NCBI GenBank assembly: GCA_964608915.1
Contig: CAZSQA010000003.1
Span: forward strand, 124,001-188,000
DNA: 64,000 bases
Direction of reading: 5' to 3'
Source: QWQI01 sp964608915
GTDB lineage: Bacteria; Planctomycetota; Planctomycetia; Isosphaerales; Isosphaeraceae
Part shown: positions 1 to 8,740 of the stretch, in pieces
Layout of the letters: every line of letters starts with the position of its first letter
Position numbering within the stretch: the stretch's first letter is position 1
Program-made: the position numbers and the translations under genes
Notes under the pieces: generated by a model
Told to the model about the DNA's origin: nothing
Database searches by the model: none
The model's input: only the letters and a program-made list of their open reading frames with translations

Positions 1-4
1 GTAT

Positions 5-77
5 GGGGCGGTAGCTCAATTGGGAGAGCGCAGCGTTCGCAATGCTGAGGTTGAGGGTTCGATCCCCTTCCGCTCCA
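5..77 (+). tRNA. tRNA-Ala (anticodon CGC)
   Basis: The segment folds as a complete cloverleaf. The acceptor arm pairs GGGGCGG with CCGCTCC (one G-T), the D stem is GCTC/GAGC, the anticodon stem is CAGCG/TGCTG and the T arm is GAGGG-TTCGATC-CCCTT. The seven-base loop TTCGCAA places CGC at 34-36, which reads the alanine codon GCG. Discriminator base is A77; the CCA end is not encoded. Length is 73 bases. Confidence 0.95.
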
Positions 78-410
78 TTACCTTCGACAGATTGACGGAA
101 ATTCGACGCAGCGAACGATCTCGAGCCTGCGTCTTCGCTCGCAAAGCCGCCAGTGCCGTTTCGTGTTCGATTCCTTCACCCGGGGTTTCGATTCCGCAAC
201 TCGCTTTCTTCGTTTTCCTGGCGATCGACCGATGAACGATTGCCGTATTCGACCGGACCGGTTAGAACCGACCTTGCAAGAGCGATCGCCCCTGAAAGGC
301 GCTTGCAAGTGACGGTTCGGGTCTTCGTTCCGAAGCCGGTCGTGCCAGATGCCCTCAAAACGGATACTTTCCCGTTTCCGAACTTCCGCCCCTCGAATTC
401 GTGTGATCTC
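78..410. other. Intergenic region, no gene recognised
   Basis: About 330 bases between the tRNA and the PEP-CTERM gene. The downstream reading frame stays open back to 153, but that upstream portion is arginine-rich, lacks any recognisable domain and would hide the signal peptide that begins at 411, so it is taken as non-coding leader. No clear promoter or hairpin was seen. Confidence 0.5.
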
Positions 411-1091
411 ATGCCCCGACGCACCTTGCTCATCATCGCGTTCGCAACGCTATTGCGTACCACGGCTCCAGCGATCGCGGCCGACATTCTCGACAACACC
501 TCCCAGAGCACCGGCACCATCGCCTCCGTTCAATCCGGCGGATACATATCCGGCACATACTGGTCAGCCGTCACCGTTTCCAACGATTCGGACACCGACA
601 TCGATCTCTCCTCGATGACGATCGGCCTATTCTCCCAAAATGCCGGCACTTACGACATTTTTGTCGAGTTATGGAGCGTGGCGGACGACAAGCCTGACTC
701 CTTCATCCCCGACATGAACAAACAGGAGAGCGTCATTTCGGCCGAAGCCGGGCAGACTCTCTTCACGGACGTCACGATCTGCACATTCACTCTGCCCGCG
801 AACACATCGCGGGCGATCGTCGTCTGGACCAACGCCGAAGACCTCTCCCTTTCCTGGCAGGGGATGGCCGGGAACGCCGCCCCTGTCGGGCCCTTGGGCG
901 TCAATTACATGGCTGGCTGGACGAGCTATCCCGACCTCGGGTCATGGGCCCCGGTCGCCGATGGCGTGAATCTCTCGCTTTGGCTTACGGGTACGCCCGT
1001 CCCCGAGCCTTCCGCCTGGGCATCCGGCATCGTCGCAGCCCTGGCGATCTGCGGCCTGCTTCGGTCCGCAAGCCGTCGGAAGACAGCCTGA
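411..1091 (+). CDS. PEP-CTERM sorting-domain protein
   Basis: A 226-residue exported protein. The start at 411 gives a signal peptide (Arg-Arg, then a hydrophobic run ending near Ala-Ile-Ala-Ala at residues 21-25); an in-frame ATG at 153 would bury it. The central part is beta-rich with many Thr, Ser and Asp, resembling the 'choice-of-anchor' domains that often precede this tail (inference). The C-terminus has the PEP-CTERM layout: Val-Pro-Glu-Pro at 197-200, a hydrophobic helix and a final Arg-rich stretch. Such tails are recognised by exosortase, which cleaves and hands the protein to the envelope or exopolysaccharide matrix. No exosortase gene is in this window. The ligand or substrate is unknown. 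Confidence 0.82.
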   Translation: MPRRTLLIIAFATLLRTTAPAIAADILDNTSQSTGTIASVQSGGYISGTYWSAVTVSNDSDTDIDLSSMTIGLFSQNAGTYDIFVELWSVADDKPDSFIPDMNKQESVISAEAGQTLFTDVTICTFTLPANTSRAIVVWTNAEDLSLSWQGMAGNAAPVGPLGVNYMAGWTSYPDLGSWAPVADGVNLSLWLTGTPVPEPSAWASGIVAALAICGLLRSASRRKTA

Positions 1092-1131
1092 AGCGGTCCA
1101 AAGCCAGCCCATCGCTCCGCCTTGTCTCGCG

Positions 1132-1161
1132 TTGACAATTGTCGAACGCGAAATTTAGACT
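1132..1161 (+). promoter_or_regulatory. Candidate promoter with overlapping palindrome for the cytochrome c gene
   Basis: TTGACA at 1132-1137 is followed 17-18 bases later by TTAGACT (1155-1161), a weak -10. The -35 lies inside the perfect palindrome GACAATTGTC (1134-1143), which could be an operator. The start codon is about 60 bases downstream. The -35 is convincing, the -10 is not. Confidence 0.45.
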
Positions 1162-1221
1162 CATCGCAGCCCGCACGCTGGTGCAGGTATCGCCCCATGG
1201 CCTCCCGATTCTGGATCCGAA

Positions 1222-1689
1222 ATGACGGAACATTCTCTGCCGGATGACATTCCGCAACCCGCGCCGGAAGTCGGCCCGGCCCGTTATTTCATCTTCGTGA
1301 TCCTCTGCCTGATCGTACTGGGCGGCATGCTCTGGACGGGCCTGCGCATTCCTCCCCCCCCGCCGCCGCCTGAGATCAAGGCCGACCCTGTGCTGGCCCG
1401 GGGTTACGACGTCTACATGCGTCAGTGCATCGCCTGCCATGGCCTTCAGGGCAAGGGCGACGGCCCCCGCGCAATGGCCGTGGCCGTAAAGCCGCGTAAC
1501 CTCGTCGACGAGCCCTGGAAATATGGCGAAGACGAAGCCGCCGTCACGAAAATCGTGCGCGAAGGCGGCCCCAACGGCGTGATGCCGGCGTTTGGAACAG
1601 CTCTGAACCCTGGTGAGCTGAGGGGCGTCGTCAAATACGTTCAGCAGTTTCGAAAAAGGCCGGATCAGCCGCCTGCAAAGACTGAATGA
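1222..1689 (+). CDS. Membrane-anchored mono-haem cytochrome c
   Basis: A 155-residue c-type cytochrome. A single membrane helix spans roughly residues 22-41, followed by a run of seven prolines (about 44-50) that would act as a stiff spacer holding the haem domain off the membrane. The haem motif Cys69-Ile-Ala-Cys72-His73 and the distal ligand Met121 (Gly-Val-Met-Pro-Ala-Phe) are both present, so a low-spin His/Met class I cytochrome is expected. It probably moves electrons on the outer face of the cytoplasmic membrane. It lies 130 bases after the PEP-CTERM gene and 100 before the thioredoxin-like gene, all on one strand; partners are not identifiable from the context. Confidence 0.9.
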   Translation: MTEHSLPDDIPQPAPEVGPARYFIFVILCLIVLGGMLWTGLRIPPPPPPPEIKADPVLARGYDVYMRQCIACHGLQGKGDGPRAMAVAVKPRNLVDEPWKYGEDEAAVTKIVREGGPNGVMPAFGTALNPGELRGVVKYVQQFRKRPDQPPAKTE

Positions 1690-1787
1690 TTCCGCGTACG
1701 CCCTGGCTCAAAGCTATCGTCAGCCCCTGATACGACGTATGATCGAATCAAGCTTCTTTCGATCCTCGTTTTCAGAGGTCAAGTTCG

Positions 1788-2978
1788 ATGATTCGCTTCA
1801 TCCTCGCCGGATGTCTGATTTTCAGCGGTTCCGCCATCCTCGCGGCAGGTCTCGACCCACAACCGCCCGAAACGGGAGAAGGCTTGAAAATCGACGAAAT
1901 CCGCGCGGAAATCGAAACGATCGTCGAGCGCTATTCCGCCGAGTTGAAAGCCGCGAAAGGGCAGCCCGATTATCAGGCCGCTGCCGCGAAATACCTGAAG
2001 GATTTGTATCCGTGTCTCGACCGCGTTTTCGAATGGGTCGATGCGCATCCCGGCGACAAGGACATCGCTCCGGCGCTGCGAATGGTCGTGAAACGTTCCG
2101 CCGCCGGGCCTTCGAATCATTCCGAACGGGCTTTGAAGCGACTTGTTCGAGATTATCCTGACGATCCTCAAGCCATCGAAATCATCCCCCGAGTGGCGAA
2201 CTACGTTCACTGGCCGATCTCCGAAACGTATCTCAAAACCGTTCTCGAACGCAATTCTCGCGTCGAAAACCAGGCTGCCTCCTGCTTCTGGCTTGGCGAA
2301 TACCACGCATACAAGGCCCGCCACGTCCGGAAATTGAAATCGGACGCAAGCTATCGTAAGGTGATGGAAGAAAGCCGAGGCGTCGAATCGGTGCGAAATC
2401 TCATCGCCTCGACCGACCCAGAGAAATCCGAAGCCGAAGCCATCCGTGATTTCGAAATCACGGCCGAACGATTCGGCGATTCGAAATACGACGGCGAATT
2501 GACCTATGCCGAAGAGGCCAGAGGCCGGATCTATGCGATCCGCAATCTGATCGTCGGCAAAATTGCGCCCGATATTCAGGGCAAGGATTTCGAAGGCAAG
2601 CCATTTTCGCTCTACGAACACCGGGGTAAACTCGTCCTCCTCACCTTTTCGGGCAACTGGTGCGGGCCATGCGTGGCAATGTATCCGCACGAACGTGAAA
2701 TCGTAAAACGCTATGAAGGCGAGCCGTTCGTGGCTCTCAGCGTCAATACCGACGACGATGTGGCCACGCTGCGCAAGTCGATCGATAAAGGCGACATCAC
2801 CTGGCGCTGCTGGTTCGACGGCGGAACGCACGGGCCGATCACCGCGGCGTGGGGCGTTCATGCTTTCCCGGACATTTACGTGATCGACGGCAAGGGCGTG
2901 ATCCGATTCCGGAACGTGCGAGACAAAGACCTCGACGAAGCCCTGGAAAAGCTCATGGCCGAGACATCTTCGCCCTGA
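1788..2978 (+). CDS. Exported TlpA-type thioredoxin-fold protein
   Basis: A 396-residue protein with a signal peptide (residues 1-20, ending Ile-Leu-Ala-Ala), a charged helical N-terminal domain of about 230 residues, and a C-terminal AhpC/TSA-like thioredoxin fold. The redox motif Trp291-Cys-Gly-Pro-Cys295 is intact, and a cis-Pro candidate (Ala-Phe-Pro-Asp) follows. Such proteins reduce or exchange disulfides in the periplasm and often assist cytochrome c maturation, which would suit the cytochrome c gene 100 bases upstream (inference). The Shine-Dalgarno-like AGAGG lies 9-13 bases ahead of this ATG. The N-terminal domain is not one I can name. Confidence 0.87.
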   Translation: MIRFILAGCLIFSGSAILAAGLDPQPPETGEGLKIDEIRAEIETIVERYSAELKAAKGQPDYQAAAAKYLKDLYPCLDRVFEWVDAHPGDKDIAPALRMVVKRSAAGPSNHSERALKRLVRDYPDDPQAIEIIPRVANYVHWPISETYLKTVLERNSRVENQAASCFWLGEYHAYKARHVRKLKSDASYRKVMEESRGVESVRNLIASTDPEKSEAEAIRDFEITAERFGDSKYDGELTYAEEARGRIYAIRNLIVGKIAPDIQGKDFEGKPFSLYEHRGKLVLLTFSGNWCGPCVAMYPHEREIVKRYEGEPFVALSVNTDDDVATLRKSIDKGDITWRCWFDGGTHGPITAAWGVHAFPDIYVIDGKGVIRFRNVRDKDLDEALEKLMAETSSP

Positions 2979-3092
2979 TGCGTCGAAGGGCCGCCGCAGA
3001 AACCGGCGTGCTCGCGTGGCGGCGGAGGAAGCTGTCAGCCTGAAACAGTAGTGTCCAGCATTCGAAACATATGCCGAACAGGTATCGGCTAT

Positions 3093-4421
3093 CAGAACTG
3101 TCCGGCCATTGATCTGAGAACCCGACGCAACCTTATTCAAAATAGTTGGTTATGATGATTCTTGGGCGCGCACGATATCTCGTTGAGTCGTCAAAATCCG
3201 CCTCTGGGACCTATCCCGAGACTGCGGACGATGATTCATGGAACCCGGTCGACTCGTCTTCGCTCAACTCATGGATTTCCTTCCTCGCCATGAGTTCGAC
3301 TCGTGCGTACGACGGTATCAAGGGAATCGTCGCCATCGTGGCTTCTCCAGCCGAGACCAGTTTCTTTGCCTCGCCTTCGCACAATTCACATTCCGAGAGA
3401 GCCTGCGCGACATTGAAACATGCCTGCGAGCCTTGCAGCCCAAGCTCTATCACGCGGGCTTTCGAGGCAACATCTCCCGCAGCACTCTGGCTGACGCCAA
3501 CCGCACGCACGATTGGCGAATCTACGCGGATTTCGCTCAGGTGCTGATTGATCGCGCTCGCAAAATTTATGCGAACGAACCGATCGCCGTCGAACTGCAA
3601 CAGGCTGTGTACGCCCTGGATAGCACAACAATCGATCTTTGCCTGAGCCTGTTTCCGTGGGCGGCATTCAGGCAGCACAAAGGGGCGGTCAAGCTGCACA
3701 CGCTTGTCGATCTGCGAGGCAATATCCCGTGTTTCATTCGGATTACCAACGGAAAAACCCACGATGTCAGGATTCTGGATCAACTGCCGATCGAACCGGG
3801 CTCATTCTTACGTGATGTATCGGGGGTACGTGGATTTTCGGCGTCTGCATCGCTTTACGTCGAGTTCGGCCTACTTCGTCACGCGTGCCAAACGCGGCCT
3901 CGAATTCACCCGGCGTGGTCGCCGTGCTGTCGATAAGGCAACGGGGCTTCGCAGTGACCAATCGATCATGCTGGCAGGCCCGAAGACAGCACGACTGTAC
4001 CCGGACCAATTACGCCGGATCTCGTTCTACGACCAGGAAAACGACCGGCGATTCGTCTTTCTGACGAACAACTTCGGTTTACCTGCATTGACGATTGCCC
4101 AGCTCTACAAGTCCCGCTGGCAGGTCGAACTGTTTTTCAAGTGGATCAAGCAGAACCTTCGCATCAAGTCCTTCTACGGCACGAGCGACAACGCGGTGAG
4201 GGTCCAGATATGGATTGCGATCAGCATTTACGTGATCGTCGCCATCGTCAAGATGGAACTTGGACTGGATCGTAGCCTGAGCGAAATTTTGCAAATTCTG
4301 AGCCTGACACTTTTCGAGAAAACCCCTACTTTTCAGGCACTGAGTGACCCGAAAAAACAAGATTCAGAATTGCATTTCTCTAACCAATTGGAGCTGTTCG
4401 ACTTATAGCCGGACAGTTGTG
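3093..4421 (+). mobile_element. IS4-family insertion sequence, inactivated
   Basis: A 1,329-base element bounded by 17-base imperfect inverted repeats: CAGAACTGTCCGGCCAT at 3093-3109 and, inverted, at 4405-4421, with 15 of 17 matches. The right repeat contains the transposase stop codon, as is common in compact IS elements. It sits between the convergent ends of the thioredoxin-like gene and the minus-strand gene at 4457, so it interrupts no obvious gene. I could not find a convincing target-site duplication next to the repeats, so the exact ends may be off by a few bases or the duplication has decayed. Confidence 0.8.
3238..4408 (+). pseudogene. IS4-family transposase, frameshifted and missing a catalytic Asp
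   Basis: Two overlapping frames together give a near full-length (about 389-residue) IS4 transposase of the DUF4372 plus DDE type. Frame one runs from 3238 and has the first catalytic Asp in Ala-Leu-Asp-Ser-Thr. At 3805-3810 the bases TTCTTA carry one extra T; deleting it restores the family sequence Phe-Tyr-Val-Met and joins the second frame, which ends at 4408. The second half holds the IS4 signature Tyr-(2)-Arg-(3)-Glu-(6)-Lys in YKSRWQVELFFKWIK. The usual Met-Asp-Arg-Gly-Tyr around the second catalytic Asp reads Met-Tyr-Arg-Gly-Tyr. With both lesions the protein should be inactive. Confidence 0.88.
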
Positions 4422-4456
4422 TGCGTCGTTATCGAATTCGAATCCTTGGGAGACAG

Positions 4457-4849
4457 TCATTTCGGCGGTAATTCCGAGATCGGTATCCAAACGGTGTCGC
4501 CTATCGAGATCCGGATTTTCGGCTCAGGGTCAAACTCCACTTCCATACTGTCTTTCGAGCGATCCCAGATCAGACTCGTGACATGGCCGATGATTTCCTC
4601 CCCACGGTGCACCGTATCGCCCAGGGCCATGTACGGCTGACGCCCGTTCAGGCCATGCCGCCCTTTATGTGCAGGAGTATCGCCAAGATAGTGGGCATCG
4701 TAGCTTTCGACGATCTGAAATTCGAATCTTGCGGAATCCGCAACATGCGTCGTTTCGTCCCGCTGGATTTTCGAAGCGAGGACGACGATCGAAAGTATCA
4801 TCGCAAGTACCGTTGTCATCTGCCAGGTCTGCTTCGTGATCCGATCCAT
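4457..4849 (-). CDS. Membrane-anchored hypothetical protein
   Basis: A 130-residue protein that I do not recognise. It has one hydrophobic segment at residues 11-26 and a hydrophilic C-terminal domain rich in beta-prone stretches that would lie outside the cytoplasm. A GGGAG ribosome-binding sequence stands about 7 bases ahead of the ATG, which supports a real gene. It follows the prenyltransferase-repeat gene on the same strand by 87 bases, so the two may be cotranscribed. The neighbouring IS element ends 35 bases past its stop codon. Confidence 0.68.
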   Translation of the reverse strand: MDRITKQTWQMTTVLAMILSIVVLASKIQRDETTHVADSARFEFQIVESYDAHYLGDTPAHKGRHGLNGRQPYMALGDTVHRGEEIIGHVTSLIWDRSKDSMEVEFDPEPKIRISIGDTVWIPISELPPK

Positions 4850-4936
4850 AGAATTCTCCCATTTTTCTTCGTCGAACGAAACGATTTTCGAACACGGTTG
4901 ACATTCGTCGACGGCGAGCTTGCGATCGGAAGTGTC

Positions 4937-5956
4937 TCACTTCTGGGGCGGATATGCCAGGGCAAGTGCTGTCGCGGCCCACGAACTCGCCGCGATCGAC
5001 ACGAACTGATCCTTGCCGTGCGGAAAGCCGCTTTCGTAATAGGTCTGAAACGGCTTGCTGCGCGACTTCACATGCCATGACCCATCAGGCAGTTGCGATT
5101 TGAGCAGAAATTTAAGGCCCCGAACGGCGGCTTCATCCGCCGGCTTGATGGTTCCGGATTCGAAAAGCGCCACCAGAACCGATCCTGTCGCATAGGCGTC
5201 GCTGTCCATATCATCCCGCTGTGCCCAGCCGCCGTCGGGCCGCTGAGTGGCGATCAATTCGCTCGCCGCTTTCGAAACTTCCTCGTCACCGGCCCCGGCG
5301 ATTTTCAGTGACCAAAGCCGGAAAACCCGGTCTTCCGTCTCTTTCGCCGGTGTCGATTTCGTCCACTCGCGAGCTTGAGCGATGCGAATTTCAGCCCTCT
5401 CACGCTGCTCAGGCGTCGCGAAGGCTTTCAAGCCGCGTATCGCGAGAAAATTGGCCGTGAAGTGGCTGCTTTCGGTCGGCGGGCGATCGCTGGTCATTTT
5501 CCAACGGCCCTGGTCCTTCTGATATTTCAGCAGATATTCAGCCACGGCGGCCGTGATTTCGTCCGGCTTGCGGCCCCCGGTTTCCAGAGCCCAGAGCGCC
5601 GCGCCGGCCGTGGCCACCTGACCGCCCGTCCCCTTCCCGGCCAGAAAGTCGTCCCGATGATCTTCGAGATAATCGGCGGTGAATTGCAATTGTTCTTTCG
5701 CCAGCGATTCGTCGATCGCGAAGCCGCGCGACCTAGCCGTCGCGACCGCCAGCACCGGCATGCCCAGATTATGACAAGTGAAACAGTTCGGCCGCGCCTT
5801 CATCGAACCGGCCGCGCCTTTTTCGATCACGGGAATCGCCCGCACCACCGCAGCTCGAATTTCGATAGCGGTGGGCGCGCCATCCTGAGCCATACCGACG
5901 GGCAAGCACGAAGCGAGCGAAACTCCCATGCAGCATCGAACGATCATGCGAATCAT
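4937..5956 (-). CDS. Exported prenyltransferase/squalene-cyclase-repeat protein with a haem motif
   Basis: A 339-residue secreted protein. The start at 5956 is preferred because a GGGGGC ribosome-binding site lies just upstream and a signal peptide follows (residues 1-23); an ATG at 6058 would add 34 charged residues in front of it. The body consists of helical repeats with the Gly-Gly-Trp and Gly-Ser-Trp signatures of the terpenoid-cyclase alpha/alpha-barrel (for example Asp-Gly-Gly-Trp-Ala and Asp-Gly-Ser-Trp-His). The Asp-rich catalytic box of hopene cyclases is not apparent. Near the N-terminus Cys58-Phe-Thr-Cys61-His62 is a c-type haem motif, so this looks like a secreted, possibly haem-bearing, barrel protein and not a membrane cyclase. 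Confidence 0.78.
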   Translation of the reverse strand: MIRMIVRCCMGVSLASCLPVGMAQDGAPTAIEIRAAVVRAIPVIEKGAAGSMKARPNCFTCHNLGMPVLAVATARSRGFAIDESLAKEQLQFTADYLEDHRDDFLAGKGTGGQVATAGAALWALETGGRKPDEITAAVAEYLLKYQKDQGRWKMTSDRPPTESSHFTANFLAIRGLKAFATPEQRERAEIRIAQAREWTKSTPAKETEDRVFRLWSLKIAGAGDEEVSKAASELIATQRPDGGWAQRDDMDSDAYATGSVLVALFESGTIKPADEAAVRGLKFLLKSQLPDGSWHVKSRSKPFQTYYESGFPHGKDQFVSIAASSWAATALALAYPPQK

Positions 5957-6068
5957 GCTTTGCCCCCTTGAGACTCGTTCGAAGTTCTTCGAAACGTGGC
6001 TTCGAACCATTCGAAATCGACCGATCGGGGCGGAATCGAAACCGCCCCGCCGGCGCATCGATTCGAAA

Positions 6069-7103
6069 TCAGCGACCCATCAGGGCCTTGAGGATCATCA
6101 GATCCAGGTCTTCGTACTGGCGATTGTCGCGCAGTTCCTTGACTTTGGCTTCGTCGACGCCGCGGACGATATCCAGCAGCGCCACGAAGATCGCCCGGCT
6201 GTTGGCCAGGTGCTTGGTCACCTCTTCGGCCCGGGTCGTGCGCATGGCTTTCACGTCGAGGCCGACGGCTTCACCGTTCGCGCCGTAACCGTTCTTGTCA
6301 AGCACCCAGACCTGGTCGAACGCACGCCGAAGGTCGGCGCTGCCGAAGGTTTTGTCCTGGTCGTACTTCAAGCCGTTCTGGTCGTTCAGGTGCACGCTCC
6401 AGAGCTTCTTGTGATACAGGGCATAGGCCATGTCGTCGGCCGGGTCGAGGCCCGCCAGAATCGAGTGGGCCGATTCGATCAGCACGCCCGACCGCTTCGG
6501 GTCGATCGTCGTATAGGCCAGGCCGACCATGTGCCCGACTGTGGGCAGATAGGCCTGATCCATCGGCTCGTTCGGCTTGGCTTCACCGAGGACGCGAATC
6601 TCAGGGTCGTGTTCGAGGATCGCGTTCCAGCCTTCGGCGATGCGGCCGACGGCGGTTTTGGCGCATTTGGCTTCACGAATGTAGCTGCCTTCACGGGCCA
6701 GCCACAGGACGTAATTCTTGCAGTCGACGACCTTGGCCAGATCGACGCAACGCTTGGCGCGATCCAAGGCATATTGGCGATCCTTCGGGCAATTCGAAGT
6801 GAACGCGCCGTCGATGGTGTGCGGGTCTTCCCAAAGCCGCGGGGCGATGATTTCGACGAACAGCCCTTCGTCGTCCAGCACCTTCTTCAGCTCGGCGGCC
6901 CTCTTCAGCTTCTCGGCTTCAGGAAGGTCATAGGGCACGATGTCGTCGTCATGGAACTGGACGCCGTCATAGCCCAGCTTCTTGTACTGACGGATCTTCT
7001 CAGCGAAGGCCATATCGGCTCGCACGGGCGGACCGAACGGGTCGGCTCCGGTGCTGATGTTCCAGGGCCCGAAGGTGAACTTGTAATTGTGCGTCGCGCT
7101 CAT
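6069..7103 (-). CDS. xylA: Compact xylose isomerase
   Basis: A 344-residue TIM-barrel sugar isomerase (D-xylose to D-xylulose; often also D-glucose to D-fructose). The residues of actinomycete-type (class I) xylose isomerase can be followed by eye: the His51/Asp54 pair in Phe-His-Asp-Asp-Asp, Trp-91 near the sugar pocket, Glu174 and Lys176 in Glu-Ala-Lys-Pro-Asn-Glu-Pro, Glu210 and His213, Asp241, Asp248/Asp250 in Tyr-Asp-Gln-Asp, and Asp283. Both metal sites therefore look complete. It is about 40 residues shorter than the Streptomyces enzymes, mostly at the C-terminal arm that wraps the neighbouring subunit. No xylulokinase gene is nearby, so the physiological sugar is uncertain. Confidence 0.88.
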   Translation of the reverse strand: MSATHNYKFTFGPWNISTGADPFGPPVRADMAFAEKIRQYKKLGYDGVQFHDDDIVPYDLPEAEKLKRAAELKKVLDDEGLFVEIIAPRLWEDPHTIDGAFTSNCPKDRQYALDRAKRCVDLAKVVDCKNYVLWLAREGSYIREAKCAKTAVGRIAEGWNAILEHDPEIRVLGEAKPNEPMDQAYLPTVGHMVGLAYTTIDPKRSGVLIESAHSILAGLDPADDMAYALYHKKLWSVHLNDQNGLKYDQDKTFGSADLRRAFDQVWVLDKNGYGANGEAVGLDVKAMRTTRAEEVTKHLANSRAIFVALLDIVRGVDEAKVKELRDNRQYEDLDLMILKALMGR

Positions 7104-7289
7104 GAGATTTTCGGTATTCGGTAGGATCGAGATTCGGTGGCCGGCACGCCGGGAAAGGCTGCCGAACGAATTGGCCGCGATATCGCCCGGTCAGGTGACA
7201 GGCGGGCATTCATCTTCGTTCACGGACGATCGGGCGTCAACCGAGCAGCGGTCCGCCATGGACACAACCTGAGCGGTTCGCCCGAAACT

Positions 7290-8588
7290 TCAACGAGTTT
7301 CGATGATTTCGACCTTCGGCATCGAAAGGTAAACGATCGGCATCTCTCCGTCTTCCGACGTAAAATACGGAATGTGGTAAATCCCGCACGGCAACAGGCC
7401 GCCACCTGTCGGGTCGACCTGCACCCAGCCCCGGCCGAAATCGTACCACTCGGCCCAGACATGGCCGCTTGTGCCATAAAGCCACCCCGCAACTTGCCTT
7501 GCGGGAATGCCCGATGCACGGGCGAGAGTCACGAACAGATCCGAAAAGTCCCAACAGTGGCCGAATTTCTGGTCGAGAGCCTTCAAGGTGCCCCAGCGGG
7601 ATCCTGTCTGGCCCTCGTACTTAACGTTTCTTCCAGGCTTCAGCCAGGCAAGAATCGCCGCCACTTTCGCTTGATCGTCCGTTTTGCCTGCCGTGATCGA
7701 TGCCGCCAACTCGCGGATTTTCGGATCGTCGGCCGGCCAGCGTGGCGTGGCGGCCAGAAGGCTGGGAGCAGGAGGCCGGATCGCGAATTCGGTCTGTGTC
7801 GATCGACGCGTTTCCTGCTCACCGGCGACAGTCGTTTCGATGACGGCTTTGACGAAAGGTATCCGATGACGTGTCGGCAGATTTCCGAATTCGTAGACCT
7901 TGATCGAGCCAGCTTCGCGGATTTTGCTCGGACTGGGTTCGATGTTCACGGTCGTTTCGCTCTCTTGCGGCGAATTTCGCAACGCCAGAGATTTTCCGAA
8001 GGCGAATTTCTCCGACAGTTCGGCGATTTTCGCCGCGTTCGCTGGCGTAGCACGCTGGTTCTGTTCGACACAGGCCTGAAACAGCGGGTTCGCGGCCATG
8101 TCGTCCGGCTTTTCGATCGTCGCAAGCTCAGCCGTGACGCGATACCGCACAGACTTCGGCTTCGGCTCGATGCCAAGCTCCCAGGTCGTCTTGCGAGCCA
8201 GGGCTTCGTCATTCGCGACGTATTCGACGATCTCTCGCCCCTTCCGAACCACGAAAGGCGGCTGCTTGATGCGATTGAGAGCCGCGAGTAAAGCATCCGC
8301 GGAGCCATCGTCAGCAGCGACGATCACGTTCACCTGGATCGGCCGGCCATGCACACGAATCGTCGAATTCGTCAGGCGTTCGATTTTTCCGCCGAGTTTC
8401 TGGCCGATCGCATCGCGATTCCTGGCATCGACTTCGGCCGACGACGCGACCGTAATCCCAGGCGGTAGATTTCTCAAGAGCGGCTCGACCGTTCGCGTTC
8501 CGATCCGCGCCTGACCGAACGCCGAAACCCATGTGACGAAACAAGCGAAAGCCAGCCATGATGGACGCAAGTGTTTCGGCTTTTTCAT
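7290..8588 (-). CDS. Exported transglutaminase-like cysteine protein
   Basis: A 432-residue protein with an N-terminal hydrophobic segment (residues 11-25) that looks like a signal peptide or anchor, an uncharacterised domain of about 260 residues, and a C-terminal transglutaminase/protease-like domain. The catalytic triad is visible: Cys345 in Gly-His-Cys-Trp-Asp, His376 in Gly-His-Val-Trp-Ala-Glu, and Asp392 in Val-Asp-Pro-Thr. Bacterial members act as proteases, amidases or cross-linkers on peptides; which applies here cannot be told. The gene faces away from the small membrane-protein gene at 8741. Confidence 0.83.
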   Translation of the reverse strand: MKKPKHLRPSWLAFACFVTWVSAFGQARIGTRTVEPLLRNLPPGITVASSAEVDARNRDAIGQKLGGKIERLTNSTIRVHGRPIQVNVIVAADDGSADALLAALNRIKQPPFVVRKGREIVEYVANDEALARKTTWELGIEPKPKSVRYRVTAELATIEKPDDMAANPLFQACVEQNQRATPANAAKIAELSEKFAFGKSLALRNSPQESETTVNIEPSPSKIREAGSIKVYEFGNLPTRHRIPFVKAVIETTVAGEQETRRSTQTEFAIRPPAPSLLAATPRWPADDPKIRELAASITAGKTDDQAKVAAILAWLKPGRNVKYEGQTGSRWGTLKALDQKFGHCWDFSDLFVTLARASGIPARQVAGWLYGTSGHVWAEWYDFGRGWVQVDPTGGGLLPCGIYHIPYFTSEDGEMPIVYLSMPKVEIIETR

Positions 8589-8740
8589 GATCGATCGAAT
8601 CGCTCAGAGGGCGAAAGGGCACATTCACGTGCCGCGAAGTGGCGTTTTCGACTATCATTCAATGTCGGTACGGCGGGCTCAAGAGGTCACAGCCGAAAAG
8701 CGCGTTGACAGGGGGGGCCGAGGCTTAGCCCGAGCGATCC

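Noticed and set aside
3800..3815. Programmed ribosomal frameshift in the IS4 transposase
   Set aside because: The site is not a strong slippery heptamer and IS4-family transposases are normally one frame; the missing catalytic Asp next to it favours decay.
8702..8720. TTGACA ahead of the small membrane-protein gene as a promoter
   Set aside because: The following bases are a G run with no acceptable -10 at 15-19 bases.
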